DNA of 15,291 nt from an uncultured Clostridia bacterium (GCA_934141475.1 CAKPCG010000036.1:1-15291); one strand, 5' to 3'. Positions 1 through 8,013 are shown, counted from the stretch's first letter. The notes: a model not told the origin generated them from the letters alone. Numbers and translations are program-made.

Positions 1-61
1 GCGGTAAGGCACCAGACTTTGACTCTGGCATGCGCTAGTTCGAATCTAGCCAGTCCAGCCA
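1..61 (+). tRNA. tRNA-Gln (anticodon UUG), 5' end cut by window edge
   Basis: The 3' part of a tRNA is visible. It has the end of the D loop (GGTAAGGCA), an anticodon stem CCAGA/TCTGG at 12-16 and 24-28 around loop CTTTGAC with anticodon TTG at 19-21, a T arm GCTAG-TTCGAAT-CTAGC at 34-50, an acceptor 3' strand at 51-57, discriminator G58 and encoded CCA at 59-61. The acceptor 5' strand and most of the D arm lie outside the window. UUG reads CAA/CAG glutamine codons. Confidence 0.93.
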
Positions 62-69
62 GTAATATC

Positions 70-103
70 AAGACTTTTGAGAAATCGGAAGTCTTAATTT
101 TTT
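70..103 (+). terminator. Rho-independent terminator of the tRNA transcript
   Basis: AAGACTT at 70-76 pairs with AAGTCTT at 89-95. The stem extends inward through two G-U pairs and one G-C pair to a 6-nt loop, and is followed by AATTTTTT. It sits 8 nt after the tRNA CCA end, where the tRNA transcript would be expected to end. Confidence 0.75.
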
Positions 104-264
104 GCTAAAAATCTATTTACTTGTCCAAAGCGGAAAATAATGGCTGAATGTCAATTGTTTAGGCTAGAACGGGACTTGGATATATCAGTTAGAGTATTAT
201 GCCAGTTAAATAGAAATACAGTAAAACTTTAGAAATACTTGAAAAAAATATTTCGAGAAAGTTG

Positions 265-293
265 TTGATTTTTTCTGCAAACTCTAGTATAAT
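265..293 (+). promoter_or_regulatory. Sigma-A type promoter for a short RNA
   Basis: TTGATT (265-270) and a consensus TATAAT (288-293) are separated by exactly 17 nt. The predicted start is near 300. No ORF with a ribosome site follows before the hairpin terminator at 373-406, so the transcript would be about 105 nt and non-coding. Confidence 0.65.
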
Positions 294-299
294 ATTAAT

Positions 300-408
300 G
301 AGAATGAAGAGAGAATTTGTTCCTCTTTAATTCAAAAAGTAGTTTGTATGTATATATCCCATAAAGGGAATAAAAAAGACTAGAGTTGGCGGACCCTAGT
401 CTTTTTGC
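300..408 (+). ncRNA. Candidate small RNA, possible antitoxin RNA
   Basis: This is the interval between a good promoter (265-293) and a strong hairpin terminator (373-406). It has no plausible coding frame with a ribosome site. It contains a hairpin AAGAG-A-GAA/TTC-CTCTT near 306-328 and a small TCCC/GGGA hairpin near 357-369. Its 3' end converges on the small hydrophobic peptide gene on the opposite strand, and both transcripts would share the terminator hairpin. A CCTCTTT segment could pair imperfectly, with a bulge, with the AAAGGAGG ribosome site of that gene. I do not recognise a known RNA family. The antitoxin role is inferred from arrangement only. Confidence 0.4.
373..406. terminator. 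Bidirectional terminator between convergent transcripts
   Basis: There is a perfect 11-bp inverted repeat, AAAAAGACTAG (373-383) and CTAGTCTTTTT (396-406), with a 12-nt loop containing GGCGGACC. The A/T ends give a U tract on both strands. It can end the + strand small RNA and the - strand peptide mRNA. The shared region makes the two RNA 3' ends complementary. Confidence 0.8.
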
Positions 409-412
409 TGTT

Positions 413-490
413 TTAGTCGAATTTCTCAAGTATCTTAAATATAAGTACTAAAACGGTAACTTTCAAAAATAGTTTGATGTATTTTCCCAT
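413..490 (-). CDS. 25-aa hydrophobic peptide, candidate type I toxin
   Basis: The gene reads ATG at 490-488 to TAA at 415-413, giving 25 residues that start MGKYIKLFLK and end ILEKFD. A hydrophobic core (about residues 8-20, rich in V, L, I and F) is flanked by Lys near both ends, the layout of small membrane-acting type I toxins in Firmicutes. The start is set by a near-perfect ribosome site, AAAGGAGGTGA, 4 nt before the ATG. The same frame stays open upstream to 601, but that would place the ribosome site inside the coding region. The site is partly enclosed by a CTCC-GAAA-GGAG hairpin with a GNRA tetraloop. A promoter TTGCCT-17-TATAAC lies just upstream. A convergent small RNA faces it. 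I do not recognise the exact family. Toxicity is inferred, and it could instead be another small membrane peptide. Confidence 0.6.
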   Translation of the reverse strand: MGKYIKLFLKVTVLVLIFKILEKFD

Positions 491-498
491 AATTTCAC

Positions 499-510
499 CT
501 CCTTTCGGAG
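499..510 (-). promoter_or_regulatory. Ribosome-site-sequestering hairpin of the small peptide mRNA
   Basis: On the - strand the sequence CTCC-GAAA-GGAG forms a 4-bp GC-rich stem with a GAAA tetraloop. Its 3' arm is most of the GGAGG ribosome site. Hidden ribosome sites are a common control feature of Gram-positive type I toxin mRNAs. Confidence 0.5.
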
Positions 511-524
511 TAGGAATGGGGACG

Positions 525-553
525 TTATACATTAAAAAATGACATAAGGCAAT
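525..553 (-). promoter_or_regulatory. Promoter of the small peptide gene
   Basis: Read on the - strand, TTGCCT (553-548) and TATAAC (530-525) are separated by 17 nt. Transcription would start about 30 nt before the AUG, giving a short leader that holds just the hairpin and the ribosome site. Confidence 0.5.
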
Positions 554-604
554 GCTCAAAGAATAAAAAATAAATGTGATAAAATGGTTAGAAATCAACA
601 AAAT

Positions 605-984
605 AAAGTGAGCAAGTGAAATAGGGTATGAATATAAAAATACATGTAAAGTTCATGGAACGGCACTGGACAGATTTGAGAACATGACAAAAGATGTTGA
701 AAAACGACATCGATGTGTGTTTTTATGTATACTGAAATAAATCACAGTAGGTTAAATACTAGCTCGAAGACTGAGTGATAATGCTTCGAAAATTTTAATT
801 GATCAAGAAAGAATAGATGTTTTAAATGTCTATTCAACTAAAAGAAGGAAAAGATAACTGAATAGAGTAAGGAAATGTAGAAAAAAATGATACAATGGGA
901 AGCAGCAAAGGAAGGAGATATAGCAAAAATGTACCAAAAATATATCAAAAATCAGCCAAATTGGTAGACTAATTGCTTTAAAAA
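605..984. other. Gene-poor stretch, probably decayed DNA
   Basis: No intact gene is visible in this stretch. Short open runs exist on the + strand: 612-740 (about 42 codons without a start near its beginning), a roughly 30-codon run ending near 857 (reading ...LIDQERIDVLNVYSTKRR), and 25 codons beginning at the ATG near 888 (MIQWEAAKEGDIAKMYQ...). None has a good ribosome site or a family I recognise. Codon use (CGA, CTG, ACG) is less A/T-biased than in the flanking genes. This is consistent with a broken gene or element beside a tRNA gene, a frequent integration site, but no integrase or repeat ends are seen. Confidence 0.3.
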
Positions 985-993
985 TGATATAAT
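985..993 (+). promoter_or_regulatory. Extended -10 promoter, probably for leuS
   Basis: TGATATAAT fits the extended -10 pattern TGnTATAAT. The nearest -35-like hexamer, TTGGTA at 961, is 21 nt away, so the extended -10 would have to carry recognition. The leader to leuS would be about 90 nt. I see no T-box elements in it. Confidence 0.4.
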
Positions 994-1091
994 TGCAATG
1001 AGTTATACTTAAAATAGAGATTATAAAAAAGTATCAGGATTTTGTACAATATGTTTGTAAAGGATTAGAAATATAATTAGGAGGGATTATT

Positions 1092-3536
1092 TTGGAATAT
1101 TCTAAAAAAATAGACGCTAAATGGCAAAAAAAATGGAAAGAAAAAGAAGTATATAAATATCATACAAATAGTAATAATAAAAAATTTTACACATTAGAAA
1201 TGTTTTCATATCCGTCAGGAGCTAAACTACACCTAGGACATTGGTTTAATTATGCACCTGCAGATACTTTTGCAAGATTTAAAAAGATGCAGGGATATAA
1301 TGTTTTTCATCCTATGGGATTTGATGCATTTGGACTTCCAGCAGAAAACTATGCAATAAAAACAGGAATACATCCAGAAGATTCAACATTAAAAAATATA
1401 GAAACAATGAAAAAACAATTAGAGGAAATGGGCGGAAGTTATGACTGGAACTATTCTTTGGAAACATGTATGCCAGATTATTACAAATGGACACAATGGC
1501 TATTTTTACAATTATATAAAGCAGGATTAGCATATAAAAAAGAAGCACCTGTTAATTGGTGTGATAGCTGTAAAACAGTTTTAGCAAATGAACAAGTTAT
1601 AGGCGGAAAATGTGAAAGATGTGGTTCAGAAGTAAAAAGAAAAAAATTATCACAATGGTTCTTTAAAATAACAAATTATGCAGAAGAATTACTACAAGGA
1701 TTAAATACATTAGATTGGCCAGATTCAACAAAAAAAGTTCAAACTAATTGGATAGGAAAGTCAGAAGGAAGCGAAATAAAATTTAGATGTGAAAACAACG
1801 AAAAAGAAATAACAGTATTCACAACAAGACCAGATACATTAAATGGAGTTACATATGTAGTTATTGCACCAGAAAGTGATTTGGTACAAGAAATAACAAC
1901 AGAAGAATATAAACAAAATGTAGAAAGCTACATAAAAGAAACGGCCAAATTAAGTGAAATAGAAAGGTTATCAACAGAAAAAGAAAAAACAGGAGTATTT
2001 ACAGGTGCATATGCAATAAATCCAATAAATGGAGAAAAAGTACCAATATGGATTGCAGATTATGTGCTAGAGGATTATGGTACAGGAGCTGTAATGGCTG
2101 TTCCAGCACATGACACAAGAGATTTTGAATTTGCCAAAAAACATAACTTACCTATAAAACAAGTTATAAAAAGTAAAAAGGATAATGAAGTAGAATTGCC
2201 ATACACAGAATATGGAATATTAATAAATAGTGGAAAATATGATGGATTGGCTTCAGATGATGCAAAAAAAATAATAACAGAAGATTTAAGTAAAACTAAT
2301 CAGGGAAATAAAACTATAAATTATAGATTAAAAGATTGGTTAATATCAAGGCAAAGATATTGGGGAGCACCTATTCCAATTATATATTGTGATAAATGTG
2401 GAGTTGTACCAGTACCAGAAAAAGATTTGCCAGTAGTATTACCGCATAATGTTGAATTTAAACCAGATGGGGAATCACCACTAAAAAAATCAAATGAATT
2501 TATGAATTGTACTTGTCCAAAATGTGGTGGGAAAGCAAGAAGAGAAGCAGATACATTAGATACATTTGTATGCTCATCTTGGTATTATTTAAGATACCCT
2601 GATGCTAAAAACGATAAAGAAGCATTTAAAAAGGAAATAGTAGATGAAATGCTACCAGTTGATGTATATGTAGGCGGAAAAGAACATGCAGCAATGCACT
2701 TGATTTATGCTAGATTTATGACAAAAGCTTTAAGAGATTTAGGTTATTTAGATTTTGATGAACCATTTAAAAAATTAATACATCAAGGTATGATTTTAGG
2801 ACCAGATGGAAATAAAATGAGTAAAAGCAAAGGAAATACAGTATCACCAGAAGAATATATTGAAAAATACGGAGCAGATGTATTTAGAATGTATATAATG
2901 TTTGGCTTTGAATACAGACAAGGTGGCCCTTGGGATGAAAAGGGAATAGAGTCAATGGTAAAGTACTTCTCTAAAATAGAAAGATTAATTGAAAAAGTCA
3001 ACGAATTAAAAGAAAAAACATCAAACAATGAAGTTGGAATAAAGGAAAAAGAATTACTTAGATGGAAAAATAAAACAATAAGAGCAATGGAGAATGACAT
3101 TAATGATTTCAGATTTAATACAGCTATTGCAAGAAGCATGGAGTTATTTAATAAAACAAGCGAGTATATTAGAGATGAAAAAGTAAATATAGATGTATTA
3201 CAAAATGTTGTAAATACATATATAACATTACTTGCACCTTTAGCACCTCATTTCGCAGAAGAATTATGGGAAAAAACAGGACATACAGATTTTGTTTATA
3301 ATCAACAATGGCCTATAATAGTTGAAAGCGAAATGAATGGGGGAACAAAAGAAATTCCAGTTCAGCTAAACGGAAAATTAAAATTCTGTATTACAGTTGA
3401 TGCAGATGATACATCAGAAAATATATTAAACAAGATAAAATCAGATACTAGAGTTTTAGAAATTCTTCAAAAAAATAAAGTTGTAAAGGAAATTTATGTT
3501 CCAAATAAAATATTTAATATAGTAGTAAAAAAATAG
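1092..3536 (+). CDS. leuS: Leucine--tRNA ligase
   Basis: This class Ia aminoacyl-tRNA synthetase charges tRNA-Leu in the cytoplasm. The 814-residue length is normal for bacterial LeuRS. Visible signatures are the HIGH motif as HLGH (residues 47-50), zinc-type Cys pairs (WCDSC...CERCG, about 156-178), the CP1 editing domain with its Thr-rich TTRPDTLNG segment, the editing Asp in HDTRD (about 340-344), KMSKS at 575-579, and the anticodon-binding region with LLAPLAPHFAEELWE. The start is TTG at 1092: AGGAGGG lies 6 nt upstream and no better ATG exists, and the protein begins MEYSKKIDAKWQKKW as usual for the family. It is transcribed alone, preceded by a candidate extended -10 promoter. No T-box is seen although leuS genes of this phylum often have one. 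No in-frame CGG codon occurs. Confidence 0.98.
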   Translation: MEYSKKIDAKWQKKWKEKEVYKYHTNSNNKKFYTLEMFSYPSGAKLHLGHWFNYAPADTFARFKKMQGYNVFHPMGFDAFGLPAENYAIKTGIHPEDSTLKNIETMKKQLEEMGGSYDWNYSLETCMPDYYKWTQWLFLQLYKAGLAYKKEAPVNWCDSCKTVLANEQVIGGKCERCGSEVKRKKLSQWFFKITNYAEELLQGLNTLDWPDSTKKVQTNWIGKSEGSEIKFRCENNEKEITVFTTRPDTLNGVTYVVIAPESDLVQEITTEEYKQNVESYIKETAKLSEIERLSTEKEKTGVFTGAYAINPINGEKVPIWIADYVLEDYGTGAVMAVPAHDTRDFEFAKKHNLPIKQVIKSKKDNEVELPYTEYGILINSGKYDGLASDDAKKIITEDLSKTNQGNKTINYRLKDWLISRQRYWGAPIPIIYCDKCGVVPVPEKDLPVVLPHNVEFKPDGESPLKKSNEFMNCTCPKCGGKARREADTLDTFVCSSWYYLRYPDAKNDKEAFKKEIVDEMLPVDVYVGGKEHAAMHLIYARFMTKALRDLGYLDFDEPFKKLIHQGMILGPDGNKMSKSKGNTVSPEEYIEKYGADVFRMYIMFGFEYRQGGPWDEKGIESMVKYFSKIERLIEKVNELKEKTSNNEVGIKEKELLRWKNKTIRAMENDINDFRFNTAIARSMELFNKTSEYIRDEKVNIDVLQNVVNTYITLLAPLAPHFAEELWEKTGHTDFVYNQQWPIIVESEMNGGTKEIPVQLNGKLKFCITVDADDTSENILNKIKSDTRVLEILQKNKVVKEIYVPNKIFNIVVKK

Positions 3537-3699
3537 TATAATATACACTATAGAAAAAAATATATTCAAAAGAATTCAAATTAAAAGTAGTAGATTATTA
3601 TATGAATAATAATTATAGTTGGCAATAAGTATTAAAACAAAAATTTCAACGAATTATTTTTCAAAAAATGAACACACTAATCCAAAAGGAGGACTAAAA

Positions 3700-4137
3700 A
3701 TGGAAAATAATGATTTAAATGTTTTAGACGAATTAAACAAAGGAGCAACTATGGGAATGGATGCTATAGAATTTGTTGTAAAAAAAGTCGGAGACGAGGA
3801 CTTTAAGAAAACACTTGAACTTGAATACAACAAATACAAAGATATTTCAAGAAGAGCAAACAATTTATATGAAAATTACACATATGAAAAAGAACCACAC
3901 GAAACAAGTGCAATGAACAAAGTAATGACATGGTGGGGAGTTCAAATGAAAGCAATGAGTGATAAAAGCAACTCAAACCTATCAGAACTTCTTTTAAATG
4001 GAACCAACATGGGTATTATAGAAGGAAGAAGATTACTAAATCAAAACCAAGATATAAACAAAGATATAAGAAGTTTATTAGATGAATTTGTAAAAATGCA
4101 AGAAGATAGCGTAGAAACTTTAAAAACATATTTATAA
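3700..4137 (+). CDS. Small helical ferritin-like (DUF2383-like) protein
   Basis: This is a 145-residue soluble protein that looks almost entirely alpha-helical, with no signal peptide and no membrane segment. The start is ATG 3700 with AAAGGAGGAC just upstream. The frame is open back to 3619, but that part has no ribosome site. Segments such as GATMGMDAIEFVVKKVGDEDFKK, AMNKVMTWWGVQMKAMSD and NGTNMGIIEGRRLLNQ resemble clostridial hypothetical proteins of the ferritin-like/DUF2383 four-helix-bundle type, from memory. Clear metal-binding E-x-x-H pairs are few, so iron storage or oxidase activity should not be assumed. The gene ends in a strong terminator that touches the ribosome site of the next gene. 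The function is unknown. Confidence 0.85.
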   Translation: MENNDLNVLDELNKGATMGMDAIEFVVKKVGDEDFKKTLELEYNKYKDISRRANNLYENYTYEKEPHETSAMNKVMTWWGVQMKAMSDKSNSNLSELLLNGTNMGIIEGRRLLNQNQDINKDIRSLLDEFVKMQEDSVETLKTYL

Positions 4138-4145
4138 AAGTAACC

Positions 4146-4187
4146 AAAAAACGAATTATTAATATTATATTAATAATTCGTTTTTTT
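4146..4187 (+). terminator. Strong rho-independent terminator abutting the next ribosome site
   Basis: An 18-bp perfect stem (4146-4163 with 4169-4186, core ACGAATTATTAAT) ends in a run of seven T (4181-4187). GGAGGT at 4188-4193, the ribosome site of the lipase gene, begins at the very next base. Confidence 0.85.
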
Positions 4188-4200
4188 GGAGGTAATAAAA

Positions 4201-5067
4201 ATGAAAAATGGACTATGTTTTTCAGGTGGAGGAATAAAAGCATATTCCCATGTTGGAGCTTTAAAAGCCATGGAAGAAAGAAATTTAAAATTTGATATGG
4301 TAGCAGGAACGTCATCGGGAAGCATAATTGCTGTTTTATATGCTTTGGGGTATTCAAGTAATGAAATGTATGAATTATTAAATAAATATACAAAAAATAT
4401 AAGATACATAGATTTTAAAAACATAATAAAGATAATAGGAGGATTGTTGTTTTCAGGAAGAATAATTGTAGATGGATTAAATAGCGGAAATTTTTTAACA
4501 AAAGCAATTAGACAAATATGCAAAGAAAAAAATGTATATAAAATGAAAGACATAAAAATGCCAATTGCAATTCCTGCTGTAAATTTGCAAAACGGGGAAG
4601 TTATAATATTTTCTTCAAAAGAAGTAAAAAAAGAAACAAGACAAAATATATCAGATGAAATAAAATACATAACAGATGCTCCTATAGAAATTGCTATAAG
4701 AAGTAGTTGTAGTTTTCCAATTGTATTTTCGCCATGTAAATATAATGAAAAGCAACTAATTGATGGTGGTGTAAGAGAAAATGTAGCTTGGAAAGAGTTA
4801 AAAGATATGGGAGCAAGTAAGGTTTTAGGAATTAATTTTTCATCAAAACAAAGTAAAGAAGAATGTTGTGATAATATAATAGATATTGCAGTAAGATCAA
4901 TTGGTTTAATGGAACATGAATTATCAAATTACGAGTTAGATGGAATAGATGAACTTATAACAATTGAAACAAAAAAAGTTGGATTATTAGAAACTAGCAA
5001 AGGAAAATATCTATATCAAAAAGGATATCAAATAACCAAAAAATATATTGACGCAAAAATGAAATAA
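4201..5067 (+). CDS. Patatin-like phospholipase (RssA-type)
   Basis: This is a 288-residue predicted serine lipid acyl hydrolase with a Ser-Asp dyad. The oxyanion-hole loop GGGIKAYSHVGAL is at about residues 9-21. The nucleophile elbow is GTSSG (36-40, Ser38), and the catalytic Asp is in DGGVREN (Asp188). There is no signal peptide, so it should act in the cytoplasm or at the inner membrane face, on phospholipids or other acyl esters; the substrate cannot be read from sequence. ATG 4201 is chosen because GGAGGT lies 7 nt upstream; an in-frame TTG at 4186 lies in the terminator T run. Its stop codon overlaps a possible ATG of the L,D-transpeptidase frame by one base (TAATG), which suggests an operon. 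No room exists for a separate promoter after the upstream terminator, so expression may depend on read-through. Confidence 0.92.
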   Translation: MKNGLCFSGGGIKAYSHVGALKAMEERNLKFDMVAGTSSGSIIAVLYALGYSSNEMYELLNKYTKNIRYIDFKNIIKIIGGLLFSGRIIVDGLNSGNFLTKAIRQICKEKNVYKMKDIKMPIAIPAVNLQNGEVIIFSSKEVKKETRQNISDEIKYITDAPIEIAIRSSCSFPIVFSPCKYNEKQLIDGGVRENVAWKELKDMGASKVLGINFSSKQSKEECCDNIIDIAVRSIGLMEHELSNYELDGIDELITIETKKVGLLETSKGKYLYQKGYQITKKYIDAKMK

Positions 5068-5111
5068 TGATAGAATTAAGGCATATAAAAGTAAAAAAGG
5101 AAAGTAAAAGT

Positions 5112-6233
5112 ATGGATAGGTTAAATAATTATAAGAAAACACAAATAATTTTAATAGTTGCAATAATAATTGCCTTAATTGTCTTTATTATATCATTTAC
5201 AAAAAGAAATAATGTTAACAAAAGAATTACAGAGCCAACAGTTTCTGAAATAACTTCATCAATAGAGCAAAATGAAAATAATTTAAATGAAAATACATTA
5301 AATGAAACTCAAGAAAACCCAGAAGAAAATATTGAAGAAAACCCCGAAGATACCAGTTGGGATGAAAATGCCGAAGATACAAAAGTAGAAAATCCAGAGG
5401 AAGAAGAGAAAAATAGCAAAGAATCATATTTTATAAAAGTAAATTATACAGCAAATGTTGTAACAATTTACAAAAAGGACAAGCAAGGAAATTATACAGT
5501 ACCTGTAAAAGCAATGGTATGTTCAACAGGAACTGCAACACCTAAATCTGGAACATACAAAATGAGTAATAAATATAGATGGCACCAATTAAATGGTGGA
5601 GTATATGGACAATATTGTTCTAGAATAACAGGACATATATTATTCCACTCAGTACCATATAAAACAAATTCGCCAGATACATTAAAATACACAGCATATG
5701 ATAAGCTAGGAACAACTGCTTCAGCAGGTTGTATAAGACTAACAGTTGCAGATGCTTTGTGGATATACAATAATTGCGAGAGTGGAACTTATGTAGAATT
5801 TTATTCATCAAGTGATCCAGGACCACTTGGAAAACCATCAGCGCAAAAAATATCATCAAATGTAACATGTAGAAACTGGGATCCAACAGATCCACTTGCA
5901 TCAAATCCTTGGAAAAACTATGTAGAACCAGCATCAACTACAGTAGTTGATAATTCTAAAAAGAAAGATGATAAAAAGGAAGATAATAAAACAGAAGATA
6001 CAAAAAAAAATACAGATCCAACACCACAGCCACCACAAAAAGATGAAGATTCAGCAAAAAATAACACTGTAAACAATACGGTAAATAATAATACAACAAA
6101 TAATACATCTAAAAGCAACACTACACAAAACAATACAACTAAAAACAATACATCAAATACAAATAATACAGACTTATCAAAAAAAGATAATACAACAAAT
6201 CAAGATGTTACCCCAAGAGATGTTATAGAATAA
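5112..6233 (+). CDS. Membrane-anchored L,D-transpeptidase (YkuD domain)
   Basis: This is a predicted peptidoglycan cross-linking enzyme that makes 3-3 links or attaches ligands to stem peptides outside the membrane. It has a short basic N terminus, one membrane helix (about residues 12-30), and a Glu/Asn-rich spacer. The YkuD domain (about 105-235) has its His in HILFHSVPY and the SAGCIR motif with catalytic Cys207. The last 70 or so residues are a low-complexity Asn/Thr/Lys tail with NNT-type repeats, probably a wall-spanning or disordered segment. ATG 5112 (373 aa) has an AAGGAAAG site; ATG 5067 (388 aa) overlaps the upstream stop but has no ribosome site, and remains possible. It is co-transcribed with the lipase gene. 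Confidence 0.92.
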   Translation: MDRLNNYKKTQIILIVAIIIALIVFIISFTKRNNVNKRITEPTVSEITSSIEQNENNLNENTLNETQENPEENIEENPEDTSWDENAEDTKVENPEEEEKNSKESYFIKVNYTANVVTIYKKDKQGNYTVPVKAMVCSTGTATPKSGTYKMSNKYRWHQLNGGVYGQYCSRITGHILFHSVPYKTNSPDTLKYTAYDKLGTTASAGCIRLTVADALWIYNNCESGTYVEFYSSSDPGPLGKPSAQKISSNVTCRNWDPTDPLASNPWKNYVEPASTTVVDNSKKKDDKKEDNKTEDTKKNTDPTPQPPQKDEDSAKNNTVNNTVNNNTTNNTSKSNTTQNNTTKNNTSNTNNTDLSKKDNTTNQDVTPRDVIE

Positions 6234-6240
6234 AAAAATT

Positions 6241-6276
6241 AAAAACTTGCAAAAACATTGCAGGTTTTTATTTTTT
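6241..6276 (+). terminator. Rho-independent terminator of the lipase/transpeptidase operon
   Basis: AAAAACTTGCAA (6241-6252) pairs with TTGCAGGTTTTT (6258-6269, one T-G pair) around a 5-nt loop, followed by A and six T. Confidence 0.85.
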
Positions 6277-6288
6277 GTGATATATAAT
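6258..6288 (+). promoter_or_regulatory. Probable fhs promoter
   Basis: A consensus TATAAT lies at 6283-6288. The best -35 is TTGCAG at 6258-6263 with a 19-nt spacer, which falls inside the upstream terminator stem. The leader would be only about 20 nt, and no riboswitch fits. Confidence 0.4.
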
Positions 6289-6316
6289 AAACAAACAACT
6301 AAAAAAGGGGGAGAAT

Positions 6317-7978
6317 ATGACAGACATAGAAATAGCAAGAAATACAGAGCTTGAAATTATAGAAAAGATAGCTAAAAAATACAACTTAAAAGAAGAAGAA
6401 TTTGAAACTTATGGAAAATATAAGGCAAAAATAAACGAAAACGCGTTTAAAAGACTAGAAAATAAAGAAGATGGAAAATTAATTTTGGTTACAGCAATGA
6501 ATCCAACCCCTTTAGGAGAAGGAAAAACAACAGTATCAATAGCAATTGCAGATGGATTAAATAAAATAAATAAAAATGCAGTTTTAGCCTTAAGAGAGCC
6601 ATCACTAGGCCCTGTTTTTGGTATAAAAGGTGGAGCAACCGGAGGAGGAAAGGTTCAAATAGCACCAATGGAAGATATAAACCTTCACTTTACAGGAGAT
6701 ATTCATGCAATAACATCTGCAAATAATTTACTATCTGCAATGATAGATAATCATATATATTTCGGAAATAAGTTAAAAATAAAAACAGTTACATGGAAAA
6801 GATGTGTAGATTTAAATGATAGGCAATTGAGAAAAATAAATACAGGTTTATCTGGAGAGAAAAATATAGTTCCAAGAGAAGATGGGTTTGATATAACAGT
6901 TGCTTCAGAAATAATGGCAATACTATGTTTATCAAAAGACTTAAAAGACCTAAAAAATAATCTAGCAAACATAGTAATAGGATATAATGAAGATGATGAG
7001 CCAATTTATGCTAAAGACCTAAAAGCAGAAGGAGCAATGGCAGTCTTATTAAAAGATGCTATAAATCCTAATTTAGTGCAAACTTTAGAACATACTCCAT
7101 GCTTAATTCATGGAGGACCATTTGCCAATATTGCACATGGATGTAATTCTATAAGAGCTACAAAACTTGCACTTAAAATAGGAGATTATGTAATTACAGA
7201 GGCAGGATTTGGCTCAGACCTAGGGGCAGAAAAATTTTTGGATATAAAATCAAGAAAAGCAAATTTAAATCCAAGTGTAGTTGTAATAGTAGCAACAATA
7301 AAAGCCTTAAAATACCATGGAGGAGCAACTAAAGAGGAAATTTTAAATCCAAATGATCAAGCTTTATCAAATGGAATGAAGAATTTATACAAACATATAA
7401 ACAACATGAAAGAAGAATATGGATTAAATGTAATTGTAGCATTAAATAAATTCAATACTGATAAAGAAAAAGAAATAGAATTTGTAAAAAAGGACTTAAA
7501 TAAAAACAATATAGAAATAAGCGTAGTAGAAGGTTGGGCCAAAGGTGGAGAAGGAGCAATAGAAATAGCAAATAAAATTGTAGAAATTTCTAAAAATAAA
7601 ACTAAATTAAAATTTATATATGAAAATAATGATACTATAAAAGAAAAGATTTACAAAGTTGCAACAAAAATATATGGAGCAAAAAATGTAAAATATACAG
7701 AAATTGCAGAAGAAAAAATAAAAAAATTGGAAGAAAAAGGCATTTTAAATCTTCCTATTTGTATAGCAAAAACTCAATACTCATTATCAGATGACAGTAA
7801 AAATCTAGAATGTAAAGAAGAATTTTCAATAACAATAAGAGATATAGAATTAAAAAATGGAGCAGGTTTTATTGTAGTATATAGTGGAAAAATACTTACA
7901 ATGCCAGGACTTCCAAAAGTTCCATCAGCAGAAGAAATTACAATTGATGATGAAGGAAATATAGTAGGTTTATTTTAA
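6317..7978 (+). CDS. fhs: Formate--tetrahydrofolate ligase
   Basis: This cytoplasmic enzyme of one-carbon metabolism uses ATP to make 10-formyl-tetrahydrofolate from formate and THF. It supplies purine synthesis, or the methyl branch of acetogenesis where that exists. The 553-residue length is typical. Visible signatures are the ATP-binding loop TPLGEGKTT (about 64-72), the family signature REPSLGPVFGIKGGATGGG, the stretch DINLHFTGDIHAITSANNLL, and the C terminus PGLPKVPSAE. ATG 6317 has AGGGGGAG 4 nt upstream. No folate-pathway neighbour is present, so its role here as a purine or acetogenic enzyme cannot be told. It is followed by a hairpin terminator that also contains the start region of gpr. 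Confidence 0.98.
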   Translation: MTDIEIARNTELEIIEKIAKKYNLKEEEFETYGKYKAKINENAFKRLENKEDGKLILVTAMNPTPLGEGKTTVSIAIADGLNKINKNAVLALREPSLGPVFGIKGGATGGGKVQIAPMEDINLHFTGDIHAITSANNLLSAMIDNHIYFGNKLKIKTVTWKRCVDLNDRQLRKINTGLSGEKNIVPREDGFDITVASEIMAILCLSKDLKDLKNNLANIVIGYNEDDEPIYAKDLKAEGAMAVLLKDAINPNLVQTLEHTPCLIHGGPFANIAHGCNSIRATKLALKIGDYVITEAGFGSDLGAEKFLDIKSRKANLNPSVVVIVATIKALKYHGGATKEEILNPNDQALSNGMKNLYKHINNMKEEYGLNVIVALNKFNTDKEKEIEFVKKDLNKNNIEISVVEGWAKGGEGAIEIANKIVEISKNKTKLKFIYENNDTIKEKIYKVATKIYGAKNVKYTEIAEEKIKKLEEKGILNLPICIAKTQYSLSDDSKNLECKEEFSITIRDIELKNGAGFIVVYSGKILTMPGLPKVPSAEEITIDDEGNIVGLF

Positions 7979-7984
7979 TATATT

Positions 7985-8013
7985 GTATAAAAAATCCATT
8001 ACAAGAAATACTA
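7985..8013 (+). promoter_or_regulatory. Candidate forespore (sigma-G/F) promoter of gpr
   Basis: GTATA (7985-7989) and AATACTA (8007-8013) are 17 nt apart. This is close to the Bacillus sigma-G pattern GHATR and CATnHTA, with one mismatch in the -10. Forespore sigma factors drive gpr in Bacillus. The start would be near 8020, inside the loop of the fhs terminator. Confidence 0.5.

Noticed and set aside
140..232. 30-codon ORF beginning at ATG 140
   Set aside because: It has no ribosome site, unusual codons and no recognisable family.
413..601. 62-residue reading of the small minus-strand gene from its first ATG
   Set aside because: The strong GGAGG ribosome site lies inside this frame just before the internal ATG at 490, so the 25-residue form is the likely product.
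1000..1091. T-box leader for leuS
   Set aside because: The leader is too short and I see no conserved T-box sequence or terminator/antiterminator pair.
3594..3613. Hairpin ATTATTAT/ATAATAAT after leuS as a terminator
   Set aside because: It has only A-T pairs and no T run follows, so it would be too weak.
6010..6200. Asn/Thr-rich repeated codons as a DNA repeat array
   Set aside because: They are imperfect and in frame, and are explained as the low-complexity tail of the L,D-transpeptidase.
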